Origin: Paracentrotus lividus
Lineage: Eukaryota > Echinodermata > Echinoidea > Camarodonta > Echinidae
DNA: 64,000 nucleotides
Reading direction: 5' to 3'
Assembly: GCA_940671915.1 (NCBI GenBank)
Contig: CALNVZ010003435.1
Span: forward strand, 19,064,031-19,128,030
Shown: positions 1 to 12,415 of the stretch, piece after piece
How the letters are laid out: each line of letters begins with the position of its first letter
Numbering within the stretch: the first letter of the stretch is position 1
Made by a program: the position numbers and the translations under genes
Notes under the pieces: generated by a model
What the model was told of the DNA's origin: nothing
The model's database searches: none
What the model saw: the letters and a program-made list of their open reading frames with translations, nothing else

Positions 1-640
1 TGGCATATAATGCTAATAAAGTAACTGAAATACGATTCAAATTTATCAGTTCAGGGTGCTGTCATTATTGCTGCCAATTATTTGTTGAATAATAAATTTA
101 TATGAAAGGGACATTCCTCCTTTTTTGTGATTAGTTACATAGGTTTTGTAAGCTAATGTCACTCAAATATATAATGTAAAGATTGGATTATAATTCCTCT
201 GAAATTTCATATAGGGGTTTAATGTTATCTTTGTTTAAATACAAAATGAAGTTCAATTCAGGACTATCCTCAGAGCCAGAGAGGAAAGGTGGAGTTTAGA
301 GCTCTTTCTTTTTTATTCTGTTGTATTCTTTTGTATTTTTGAAATATTGTTTGCTTTGAAACTAACAGCTTTTATTTTTGAACCATTGTTACCAAATATT
401 GTCATTAGTGTTTGGAGGCCTTAACAAGATTTTTTATTTTTATTTAATTTATTTTTATTTTATTAATTTTTTATTTATTTTTTTTTTGTTTGTAGTGATG
501 TGATATCTACTCAAATGTATTGATTTGTAACAGTTTAACGTCGTAATAGCCAATTCCACGTATTCAATATATGTGCAAAGAGCAAACAGGGTTCTTGGTA
601 TTAAAATGGAAATTTATATAAACATTAAATAGATTATGTC
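1..640. other. AT-rich stretch, no gene seen
   Basis: This stretch is AT-rich with poly-T runs near 430-490. I see no open frame with domain content, no RNA gene and no clear repeat boundary. Confidence 0.5.
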
Positions 641-659
641 TTTGTCAGCTATGAAATCA

Positions 660-1930
660 TTTTGGAACGGAATAATGAGAGTCAGAGTGAGTGAGAATTG
701 AACAAGAGCTGTGTGAGGGATATAGTGAGAGAGTATTTAAGGTGAATGAAAATGATGTATATAGAGAGAGTAGATTAAGAAGGGTGTGTGAGAGGGAGAG
801 AGCAAGAGAGAGATGGAGATATACTTGAACGGAGGGTGTGAGAGTGGTATAGTGAGAAAGGATATAAGATAAATGAGAATGATGAGAGACAGGGAAAAAG
901 AAAATTAAAGACGAGTGTTTGAGAGGGATATAGTGAGCAGGTGAGAGTATTTTTTATGATGAGAGAGAGAGAGTCGGAGAAAATTGATGAAGTGTGTGAG
1001 AGGGATATAATGAGGAGTATTGTAAGATCAATAAGAATGATGAGATGGGGGGGGGGGGGGTTAAAAGGTGTAAGATGGATAAAGGACAGGTCTGAAGGAA
1101 TGGAATCAGCAAACAGACAAAGTAAAATGGAAAAAGCACAATAAAACAAATTATGAACACTGGATAATGAATGAAGAAAACAAATCGGAAGATATAGAAA
1201 AGGTGATATACAGAAGGACATGGATGAATTATAGATAATAAAGAGAAAAAAAATAGAAGAGAGAGAGAGAAAAAGGGGGACGGAGAGAGAGAGAGATAAT
1301 CTAGAAAAGAGGGTGTGAGAGGGGTATAGTGAGAAAGGATATTAGATAAATGAGAATGAAGACCAGTGTTTGAGAAGGATATATTTTTCATGTGATGAAT
1401 AACAATGATAAGATAGAGTCAGAGAGAATTGAAGAAGACGTGTGAGAGGGATACAATGAGAGATTATTGTAAGATCAACGAGAATGATGAAAGAGAGGGA
1501 GGGGGGCGGTTGACGTTGTTTGAGATGGAGAAAGAACGTACGGGAAAGAATGGAATCAGCAAAGAAAGTAAAAATGGAAAAAAGCAAAATAAAACAAATA
1601 ATGAACACTGGATAATGAATGAAGAAAACAGAAATCAAAAGATATAGAAAAGGAGATAAATTATACAGAAGGATATGGATGAATTGTAGATAATAAAGAG
1701 GAAAAAATAGAAGAGAGAGAGAGAGAGAGTCGGAGAGAATTGAAGAAGACGTGTGAGAGGGATACAATGAGAGATTATTGTAAGATCAACGAGAATGATG
1801 AATCGAGAAGAGAGAGGGGGGGCGGGGGGGGTAGATCAGAGGTGTTGAGATGGAGAAAGAAAGTACGGGAAAGAATGAGAATCAGCAAACACAACAAAGT
1901 ACAAATGGAAAAAGAGACAAAATAAAACAA
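660..1930. repeat. GA-rich degenerate tandem repeat
   Basis: Purine-rich sequence is built from imperfect copies of segments such as GTGTGAGAGGGATA and GATCAACGAGAATGATGA, recurring near 900-1030, 1430-1500 and 1740-1800. Open frames on both strands here are low-complexity and are not genes. Related sequence recurs at 3060-3650 and just after the first 25-N gap (12416-12640). Confidence 0.7.
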
Positions 1931-3059
1931 ACTAGAGGGGCCGTCAAAGCGCCAGACCCACAGCACTTGGTGGCGCTAGCAGAATGTAGTTGTAAATAAC
2001 TCCGCTGATAGGGTCGAGAAACTGAAATCTACAAGAATCGTGCAAGGATCAAAGCCAATCATCACCTAAATCTATCGAGTCTTTCCTTTCATAGATCAAT
2101 AACTAAGTATTCCCTCGGAAGAATTTGGTGCAGAATCTCGTTCACCAGACGTCTCTCTAGTATATTCTTGTTACAGCATTAAACAAACAAAACATACGGA
2201 ACCCTTTACATAATACCCCTGCGATTTCATCGGCGTGCGGTAACTGATGTAGCGTCGCTCGGGCTCGCACTCAGGCTGAGCTGAGTGCAGTAAATTCGGC
2301 TTCACCGCATGTTCACAATGCAGTTAAATGTACGACTGCCATGTAGGAAAGCCGATTCTATCGTAATATTTACTTTTTTTGACCAATGATTAAACGACGA
2401 GAAATTAATTGATATCCCGGCGATGCTCTTCTTTGCATAGATAGATTGTTGAAACATACGGATCTTTGCAATGGTTTCTTGCATGTCTTATCGTCAAGTT
2501 AATAAAGTCGCCAGTTGTTTAGGCGCGTATGTGGTGATGAAGTTTCGATTTTACTCTTGAATGGCATACGGTGTTGACTCCGCAAGTTCGATTATGTAAC
2601 AGAGCAAAGAGCCGTCGACTGTAACTAATGTAAGATTCATTACCTGTGCATGTGTCTCGTAGTAGGAGGTTTCTCGCACAACGGACATACAGTAATGAAT
2701 TGCGAAGTGCAAGGCCTCGGGCCCACGGCAAAAAGTCTTGTCGATATGTCAACCGGCTGGTGATGCTTCCGTGCTATAGGCGAGTTCTGCTGTGCACGGA
2801 TGGTAGGAGTCAGTTGTAGATAGCTATAGCTATGGGGTCAAAACTAAAAATGCTACAGAATCCTGCAGTGGATCAACCAGGGATGTCATCAACGCACATC
2901 TAATCGAGTTCTTCTCTTTCAGCTATCCAACATTCCCTGAAAAATCTGGTGCAAACCGAGTCTCACGGTCGTGATGAGCCGAGAGGCCCGTTTCGTAGTT
3001 ATCTTGTACACAAAACAACCAACAACTACGACCTTTACAGAACCACTGCAGATTTCATC
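1931..3059. other. Unassigned non-coding segment with a degenerate internal duplication
   Basis: No gene is recognised. Sequence around 2030-2260 and 2830-3075 appears to be two indel-rich versions of one segment. Both carry a form of GATTTCATCGGCGTG at their end and a form of TCTGGTGCA inside. The many small indels match the noise seen across the first 12 kb. Confidence 0.35.
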
Positions 3060-3650
3060 GGCGTGGGTAATTAATGAAAGCACTGGAGTAATGAATGAAG
3101 AAGAACAGAAGATCTACAGATATATGAATGAGAGGAGATATAATTAATGCACGCACCCCTGGAAAGGATAGTGGATGAATTGTAAGATAAATAAGGTAGG
3201 AACAAAATAGAAGGAGAGATGAGAGAGAGTCGGAGAAATTGTAAGAAGACGTGTGAGAGGGATAGGCAAATGAGAGTTATTTGGTCAATGATCAAACGAG
3301 GAATGATGAGAGAGGAGGGGGGGTGGCAGGGGTGGGGCTCTAGAAGGATTGGTTTGGTAGAATGGAGAAGAGACGAGCGGGAAAAGAAAGTGGGAAGTCA
3401 GCCAACAAAATATCAAAGTAAAAATATGGAAAGAAATTTAAAAAGATTATGACCACGTCCGGGATAATGAATGCACAGAGAATAGAAATCGGCGGAAGAT
3501 ATATCATTAGCGAAAAAGAGAAAAAAAAAAAGAGTAAAGAATGAGAAAGAAGGGGCGAGATGAGGACAGACAACGATAATGGAAGAGATATGATGAAAAA
3601 GTAAGAGACGAGGGAACAATAGGAAATGTGGAAAGATGAAAGATGAAACC
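3060..3650. repeat. Second GA-rich repeat block
   Basis: It resembles 660-1930, with GTGAGAGGGATA and GAGAGAGTCGGAG segments and a short run of G. It lies at the left edge of the duplicated region. No coding potential is apparent. Confidence 0.6.
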
Positions 3651-6203
3651 TTTAATGATTAGCATATCTCGATTACAGAGAATAAAAATGTGATACATCT
3701 TACACCACTGCTCGCGCCAAGCGATCTGATCAGGGAAGGCCAAATTTTCAGCTGTGGCGCGCTGTAGTAATTTGTAGATTGCTGCATTCGACCTTATCGT
3801 CATTAGGGGGTTTCGATTGGTGTGGACGTAGAAATGGAACACCCAAAATTTCCAAAAATAAACGAATAAATAAATGTTAAATAAACACAAACCAAAACCT
3901 CCGTAATGCGCGAAATGTTTTACCTTGCACCATGATAGATATCTATAACCTAGTAGGGCCCTGGCCTAACTTCGCAGCAAAGTCCTGAAGGTGGGGTCTA
4001 GTATGCCATCATCATCATGCATAGTCTACATAGATCTTCGTTAATCTGCATCATGCGCAGTCATCGCCTGTCTCATCATTTACGTAGGATGGTAAGACTA
4101 GCAACATAACACTTTTAGGGGAGTTCCCCATCGATTACGCACTAGTCACGTGATCTATACCTGGTCGCTCGTTATTGGTCGCATGACGTACGCCCAGCTA
4201 GCTCATCTTCCATTATAACCATTATTAGCCGTTTCGAGTCCACGGACTTTCTTCCTGAGCCAGTCTTCTGATACTTGTTATGTGTAATCATAACACGCTT
4301 ATTTTTCCTTTTATACTGACACGTTAGATGGTACTGAATTAGGTCATGATTTGATCTAAGGTTGAAAGAGTGAATAACTGACATCACCAGTTGGCTTGGC
4401 TTCAGCCTTATTCACGAGGTAAATCTGTTATCGATTGTGTCACAGTTTATTCGAGACACAGGTTTTTATAGAAGCAGGTCAGCTGAACTGGATAATAGGA
4501 TATTGTACTCTCGGCCTGCCCTGGCATATGCCATGGAGTGTGCCGAACTGACGTCTCGCTGGCGTTGCTATCCAACCACCATCCTCATGTGACTAAATTC
4601 ATGTGTATGTATAGGTTTGGCCATGGCTTACAATCTATTATTCTACTATGCTGACACAGCAATGGAAAATGTGTCTTATAATAAGACAGCCACAATTTAC
4701 AGACATGATGATGAACAAACACACAACACAGGAGAAAAAGTCTGTTAAGTCCAGGAATGATCAAGGTGATTATTCATTTACAAAGACTGGTTCATTTCTA
4801 ACATTGAAGCTTCTATATATACCTTGGGTTCAATTCTGCTCAATATATTCACCACATGGAAACAGAAAGGAGCTTATAAACTTTATTCCTGTCCTGAGCC
4901 AGTTTATGCAAAGAGGGCAAAGAAACACTGCTCTTTTTCCCTATCAATGAGATTATTTTATCTTGAAGGTAAACATGGCTGGAAGTTTTAGCTATGGGTC
5001 GAATTTAGCTGAATATATGTGATACGGTCTTGTCGAAATGATAGAGAGAAGTCGCGAGATGCAAAGATCCGTAGCTAAATCGACACTAATAAAAAACTTC
5101 AAAATTTGACGGAGAGAAATTTTTTTTTTTTTGATTTTCCTGGTTCTAAGCATGCTTCATCTTTGCTGCCTTTGTTAAAAAAATGAGTTGAAAATGATAA
5201 ACGGGAAAGTGGTAAAAAAAGCCAGTTTTTCCGGCGAGTGTTTTTTTTTCGGTCATAATTTTTTTTCCGACAATACAAGCGCACGTCACGCCTTCATTTC
5301 CCTCTCCGTTTAGGAAGTCAATCTTCGCAGACGTTTTGTCTCTTGATTTTGATTTCCAGAGCACCAATTCTCCTCGCGTTCAGAGGCCTAATATTGCTCC
5401 ACTTCTATTTAACCTCCTTTAACAGTTTTCTGGGTTATATCATCAAGATGTCAAGGCATGAACAGGATCAATATATCCTAAATAATGGATTTTCAAACAA
5501 ATTTTCGGCGACTAGCTCTCATTTCGGACGTGACGCATCACATATATATAGTATAATTTAGTGATGCTTTTTCTTCATTAATTAAGGAAGATTAATGTTT
5601 GAGTTTTGTATTTTCGGTATGGTGTTGGGAGTTTTTTTAAGCAGGTTGTCTAGTAAGAAAAGGTTATGGGTATGTACCAAAAGTGATGCTTATCACCCAA
5701 TCTACTGGGGAGCACAGCACCTTCAGCCACCGTCCCTCGCGATCGCGCCTGTATGATTGTCCTCAATTCCTGTTGATCGATTCTTCATTAATGAGCCTGA
5801 ACTGCTGAGGTTGTGGAGCCCACTGTATGTTACCCGTCAGTCACATGGAATCCAGCTTTGTCTCTCGCCAAAAGATAGTACGGCCCAGACGGGTATGAGT
5901 GATAATAGCCCTATAGTAAACCTTTGTCACCAGGCCCATGCTAGGTTCGCATGCGTACCTGCACAGGCAATACCCGGTTCTCCCACATGTCTTTGTTCTC
6001 CAACACATTGAGAGACCTGAATAGCTATTTGAAATTGATTTTTTTTTACTGCTTCTCTCTCCAGATTGAAACAATTACTTGTCCACTCTGGGTTTTCTCC
6101 ATCAAAAGTGGTGTAGTTTTAGTAATTGTTTCCTCACTCTTCAGTATAGAATATTTTTTTGGCCCAGGGTAATATTTGTATGTGGTATTAATGTGCTTTG
6201 TCT

Positions 6204-6857
6204 GGATCCTGGCTAACTCCGGCCGCACTGGCCTAAACTCGGCCGCGGTCCGAAAAAGGTGGCCGAGTTAGCCCAGGGGTAATTGGCAATCGATCGTGAT
6301 CGGTCGGTCGTAAGCACTTACATGCTGACTTTTGTGTACGTTACAGTATGGTATGATTTCACAGTGTCATCATTGATTTGATATGAAATTGTGACGAGAT
6401 ATATCATCTAGAAAATATCCTAGTAAACTTTTCTCTCTCCTGAAATACTTTAGAAATCCGGATTTTAGTATTCACTACGTAATATTTCACAATTCAGCAG
6501 AAGTTTATGTGCGCAAGGCCTAGAGAGTTCTATACACTGCATGCATGGGCGCGCTTTTGCCGCGCTGGGAAATGCCGTAGCTGTTTTACGGTACGCGCGA
6601 GTAACACCTAAATATCGATTTTGAAGTATTCAGGAGAAGAAAATTTACCAGGAGATTTCTAAGATGAATATATCGCTCGATTCCATATCAAATTAATGTA
6701 TGGACAACTGTGAAAAATACCCATACTCAACACAAGTTAAGTGCTTACTTGTGGCTTACGATCGGTCACGGATCGGATTCAATGACCCTGGGGCTAACTC
6801 GGCCGCACGTTTCGGAACCAGGCGGGTTAGCCTGTGGGCCGGAGTTATCCGGCACCC
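6204..6857. mobile_element. Foldback DNA element, left version
   Basis: The ends are inverted repeats containing GGCTAACTCGG and CCGAGTTA, and the element is flanked by the 8-bp direct repeat CTTTGTCT (6196-6203 and 6858-6865). It is the same insertion as the better-preserved one at 14941-15564, because the flanks also match. No transposase is present, so it is non-autonomous. Confidence 0.65.
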
Positions 6858-6908
6858 CTTTGTCTATATGATTTGCAGTCTAAAACCCAACCAACCAACC
6901 AGCCACAG

Positions 6909-7680
6909 ATGCCTGTGAGATCTAGTGAATGGAGGCAGGGTCAGGATCGAAGATTCATTCCAAAAACGCTCCGTGACAGTCAACAAGCAGGAGAAATGAT
7001 TACCAAAGAATCCTGGAAAGATGCGAGAGCAAAGAAAGAGATGTCCAAGACTGCAGCGAGGTCAACAACAATCAACATTGTTTGTTATCACAACAGACAA
7101 CATCCGCCGAACAAAAGGAACACCCAGCTCTTACATCCAGAGACCAACCTGTACCAACATGTCACCCATTCAAGCCAAGAACATGTCAACAACGAAACAC
7201 CCCAGCTCTACTCCAGAGGCCTAACCCTGTACCAACATGTCAACCATTCAAAGCCAAACATCATGCCAACAAAGGAAACACCCAGCTCTACTACAGAGAC
7301 CAACCCTGTACCATACATGTCAGCCTCAAGCCAAACATTATGCCAACAAGGAACACCCAGCTTGTACCCAGAGACCGACTCTGTACCAACATGTCCAGCA
7401 TAAGCCAAACATGCATGCCAGGTTGCGCCATGCCCCGCATACCACGAGAACTTTCCAGCTGTTACTCCGCAGACACCACGCCTGTACCACATTTAAATGG
7501 AAGACGGTCCGCCTGTCGGTGTTCACTCAAGTCCTATTCACACACCTTCTGAATGTTGATGGATGACCTGTGTTCGAAGGGTTAGAAAGCAGATTGTGTG
7601 TATCGTCGATGATCCTTGACAATTTGATGTGGCCAATCATTGGACATCCACTGCCCTTCAGATACTTAAGGTACGTTAGT
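6909..7680 (+). pseudogene. Indel-broken version of the 25-residue-repeat ORF
   Basis: This segment matches 15615-16307 closely, but extra bases repeatedly shift the frame, so the protein is spread over three frames between 6834 and 7566. Since the right version reads through, the breaks are more likely sequence errors in a duplicate assembly of one locus than a true pseudogene. The encoded repeats (TNPVPTC with CQQ and PSS segments) are still recognisable. Function is unknown. Confidence 0.4.
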
Positions 7681-8584
7681 CATTTCACAATTTCATAATG
7701 TATTCCGAGTATGTTGTTTGAACCAACCTATGCTAGTATCAATGGCGCAAGAGGCCGCTGAGTGTTTTTGAACTTGGGGGGCTGAAGCCGCAAGTATTAG
7801 GGGGCCGGCTGAAGGCTAAAAATCACAAATGTATGAGTCCATTTTTTGTGTTTTTTTTATCACAATTGCTGACGAAAGTGGGGGAGGGGGGGGGGGGGAG
7901 ACTGAAGCGCCCAAGCTTTCCGCGTGCCCCCTGGGCAGGACATTCCTCAAGATTTGCCTTGCATTTTCAGTCAATGGTGTAATACTTGATGTACCTATGA
8001 ACTGAAATGACTAAATACATGTGGGTCGGAAGTGATTTTTCTAACAAATACGATTTTGTGAGCAATGGTACCGAGTTGTTCCTTGTGATTTGAATTTGAA
8101 TAGTTTTCTTATACAGATTGCTTGAGTAAAAATGCTCGTTTACAGGAATTATATTTCACTCTGTTTTCAATTGTATGTATGAGTGAATTCCTATTTAAAC
8201 CATGGCACCAAGCAGTAAATAGCTGTACAAGTCAAAATTGTTTGAACTTGAAGAATACTCATGGTAACCCTGTTCGAGCTGAGAAAAAAGAATTGCCTTT
8301 AGAGTTAAAAACAGATTATCAGAATTTTAAAGAAAAATGACTTGAAAAGCGCTTCGAACGTAAGGCGGATATTGGAACTTGTGTGAGTTTATATACAGGC
8401 AAGGGTGAGCTGTACTATTTTGCCTGTCTTTAACAAAGCCAAGGGCATACATTTGTAAGTATGTTGTCCTTGAACCTGATTACATTCTTTCTGAAGATTA
8501 TACAATTATAGTTGTTCTTGTGAACTAAAACTGGAAAAATAAATTTCCCTTTTTAAAGTTTGAAAGTTAAACTTTCTACAGGCT

Positions 8585-8710
8585 CTCAAAGCGCTCCTAC
8601 TTTTCCTACTTTTTCAGCTACTTTTTTGTCAACTCGAACTTACTTATCCTATCTTTTTCTTTGAAATCTTCCTACTTCTCCTAGCTTTGTAACTAACTTT
8701 TTTTTGAAAA
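8585..8710. repeat. CCTACTTTT-type short repeat, left version
   Basis: Degenerate repetition of CTCCTACTTTTCCTACTTTTT-like units, the counterpart of 17206-17330. A related block lies at 22760-22890. Confidence 0.55.
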
Positions 8711-10800
8711 GTGGAGGAAAAAAAAATTGTAGGCTAGCCATAAGGTTTGATTATGAGACCGAAAATCCTGTCACTTGTTTTATTATTGAATTAATGGTAT
8801 TTGGATATGTTTGGGTCTGCTCATCGAATTAAAGACATGCATGTACATGTACATGAAGCATCCCTCACTTCATAACTACGCACTTTTTCCGTAGCACATC
8901 TATGGCAAACCGAGTCGGCGCATCATGACATGAGTATCTGCGCCGTATAAGAGTTGTGTTCAATGTCCAGTTCAAATTGTAATACTGCCAACATGAATAT
9001 TGATACACTAAACGCAATTACAAAACACATAAACACAAACGCGATCAGAGGTGCACCGCTTCAGTGTCCACAAATTTAAAGCTGATTATAATTTCCATCA
9101 GCTCTTTAAATTGCCCCGCTCTCAAAAAACCAAAGCCGTCTTCTCTTTTTTCACTGCACTGGAAACTTCCAGTGCAAGAGCACAATTTAAACACGTTTGA
9201 AAACTCAAATATGTTCAGTGTCGCATTTCGGTTGCAATCGCGATGCTCAAGGTTGAAAAATGAAAGCTGATGTGGTTTTCAAAACGCACTCTTTTCGGCG
9301 TTTAAATTAAATTGAGATTTTAAACACGTTTTACTTTTACGGACTGGGGATGGGGGAGACAGTGAACACTCACTTTGTTTCTCTTGTATATCAGCGTTTT
9401 GTAATTGCGTTTTGTATCATCGATTCATGTTGGGCGTACTAAATTTGAAACTGGACATTGAACACACTCTAAGCATTATATGGGGGGGAAAGTGGCTATA
9501 AATATGTTATAGTTATGTTGTCTTTAGTTCGGAGAGATACGATGTACATAATAACTGTAGATCTACTCAAATAAAAGGCAAGAAACGAACGGTGAAGAAA
9601 GAAATTATTTCCGCAGTCAGTTTAATGCTGTGTTATATGTGTATGAGTCTCTATAGATCGCGGGTTTTTTTTTTACGGGCCACGAGCCACTGTTAACTAC
9701 CCAGTTTGTCCTATGAAGTGGAATCACCTAATGTGTAAAAACCTGTTCTTCGTGATTGGGGATCTGAGCTAGCAGATTGAAAAATTGAGAAATTTTTTCA
9801 AATTTAGGACTAACGAGAATAATTTATTGGCACCTGTACATTTGTGTTAGAGTGTGCCACCGGTCAGCTTGGCATTGGTATCCTTTAGACTAATTTAACC
9901 GATGTAGTCCGCCCATTAATCATGGTCACATGGAGTGTCGATCCCCGGGACACGTCAGTACCAAATAATAGACGTTAAAAAATGGTAGTATGCTTGCTTC
10001 CTTGTTTGGCGTTCAACAAAAGGGGGATAGAGAGCAACATCCTTTTGGCGCTTGCTCACCGGTGCTGCCGTCTCTCAGCTGCAGAAAAGGGGCAGAAACT
10101 AATATCGCGGTCATCTTTTATTTCTGGACAATAATAATTGGTTGGAGCACTTGGAGCATTTGGAGCAGTAAGTCACTTTATTCCAGATCCATACCGATGT
10201 CAGTAATCTACAAAATGTGGAGGCATTATGATTTTCCTTATTTTGATGTTTTCAAATTGCCATTGACGCCATACTATACAGTGTGTTCCAACCAGATGAA
10301 GATCTCAGAGATGGCAACCTTATATGATAGGTCCTTATGATATTGACCAATGAAGCAATATAATTTATAATCGTAAGGACCTGATCATTAATTATTTGTT
10401 GTTTGCATAGAAATCGCTTTAAGATTTTATGGGCAATGATAGGGTTCCTTGACCATTGATTATACAATGTGTATGAGCCTCAGATCACCAGATAGATCTC
10501 AGTCCAAGTTGTCGTTATTACATTGAAAGGTATGTAGTCAGTTAGAATCTGTTCATTTTTCACTCTTATTTTAATTTGTTTTTTTCTTTTTTATTAGAAT
10601 TTTGGCCGACGAACTTGCCATGTGCACAGTACTAGGACTACATTAATTTTTTGGTTTTAAAGATGAAGGTTTTAAGAATAATTGTCATTGATATCTTTAA
10701 TCAACAGATATAAAAGTATATCTAACATGTTGTTACTGTAGCTGAAATCCTGACGTACCACATCCGTACTACTGTCAAAGCAAGTTTGGATTGAAGAGGT

Positions 10801-12390
10801 GGCTTATGCTAAAGTGTTACGCGTTTGTTGCGAGACGGCGCGGCGGCAGTTGAAAGAAGTTGAAATAATCGACGACGAAAAAAAAATAGGTGTCTTGAAA
10901 GCGTCCGCGAGAAAAAAAGGAAAAGATCCAGGATCGTTTATCTGCTGAAAATTTTTGGACAATCGGAATATGATTATCATTTTCGACTCGAGATCTTTGT
11001 ATGCATAAGCCCTTTTGTGGGGATTGAGTCTGCTGCAATGACAAATGTGTGTGTGTGTCAGTGTCGTGTGTGTGTAAAAAATGTTGTGTGACTATAGTAT
11101 CCAAAACGAATTGAGAATAAGTTCGGACCGATTATCCTTTTTACGGGCCTATCGACAGCCTATCGACATCCGCAGCAATGGCAGAAAGTCCGCGATGGGC
11201 GTACTGGTGCTCTCGTGTATTTCATCAAAAGGCAGCGTTGTTCCTGGCCGTATGTTATATCCGGACAAACTGTTGATAAGCTACTCGAAATGCCTTGCAT
11301 CTGATTGGGCGTGAGAGCCAAATTTGTTTGGAGTGGAAATTTGTTTGGGTTATCACAAGTCATTGATGAAATATTATAAAACAGACATTGATTAGGTATA
11401 TGCAATACTTTGTAACTAGTGAATTATTGTTATACGAAGTTTGACGTGGTTTACCGGAGGTGCGCTGTTGCACGCCTCCCACTGTCGGCTCACCATCCGC
11501 GTCATCATGACCGGTTAGCTAGACCTCTAGTGCGCTAGCTGGATCGATCCACAGTGCACAGGTGCAGGATCATCATACGGAGCTTCTCTCATGATCGTTG
11601 GAGGAGCCGGACAGTCAGAGCGCGGTGATCACGTTGGTGTCGGACAGTCGAACTATCGATCAGAACGCCGAAATGTCGCTTAATTAAATGGTCGGGGCAA
11701 CACTAGTATGATTGCTTTAGTAAAAACTGGGCGCATCATCCCAGGACTTCGACGGACACCGGGGCCAAAAGATGCGCTTTATATACTCTATTGGGCGTCC
11801 CTCTGCATGGTGTGGGTCGTCGCCCGACCGCCCCCCTCCTCCCATGTGGGATGGTGAATGTAAGCCGCCCATCCCCGACCCAAAAAAAGAGGTTAGAGGA
11901 GGTTCGATCTGCAGCAGTCAATGTCTTGGCGCGCCCTTACATACTTCCACGTCCTAGATGAATGGGGCCTTATTCTTACCGCCAGCCCTGCGCGCTTTCT
12001 AACGTGATTGAACTGAGGCAATATTAAACTGACATGTGCTAAATGTGTAGGGTGTCAGTTTCTGTTTAGAATGGTGAGTGTGGAAACACAATATCTTAGA
12101 AGTCGAGGTTGGTTTCTGTATTAATTTTGCCATTATCGGTCCGCACGAAGTGTTGCCAGCCGTATTGCTCACAAGAGGTGTTGAGGAGCTTATAATCAAT
12201 CTGAAGAGTGTTAAGCGATGATGATGTTCTGAATAGTCAAAGCAATAATATAGATAATAATAACTAATAATAAGTAATAATAATAATATAATGATAATAA
12301 ATATGAATGTAAGGTTTACGTACCATAATATAATAAAAGATTTATTCACATATATTCTATTATTGCAATCATCTTATTAGGAGATAAATA
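10801..12390. mobile_element. hAT-like TIR element, left version, cut by the gap
   Basis: It begins with GGCTTATGCTAAAGTG directly after the 8-bp sequence GAAGAGGT (10793-10800), exactly as at 19223. It runs into the 25-N gap, so the right terminal inverted repeat is missing. It is indel-rich compared with the right version. Confidence 0.6.
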
Positions 12391-12415
12391 NNNNNNNNNN
12401 NNNNNNNNNNNNNNN
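12391..12415. other. 25-N assembly gap
   Basis: Twenty-five Ns lie between two direct versions of the same sequence. The fixed short length suggests a placeholder for an unresolved join and not a measured gap. Confidence 0.95.

Larger units (their letters stand above)
3390..12390 (+). repeat. Left (noisy) version of an 8-9 kb direct duplication
   Basis: Landmarks follow in the same order as in 12416-20250. They include the CACGTGATC segment near 4145 (13083 on the right), the CGTTTAGGAAGTCAA segment near 5308 (14129), the foldback element at 6204 (14941), the 25-residue-repeat ORF near 6910 (15615) and the hAT-like element start at 10801 (19223). The left version is longer and shows frequent one- or two-base insertions relative to the right. 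Frames open on the right are broken here. This fits uncorrected long-read sequence better than ancient divergence. It ends at a 25-N gap. Confidence 0.75.

Noticed and set aside
775..1767. Long minus-strand frames rich in Ser, Phe and Leu
   Set aside because: They come from the GA-rich repeat read on the other strand; low complexity, no domain.
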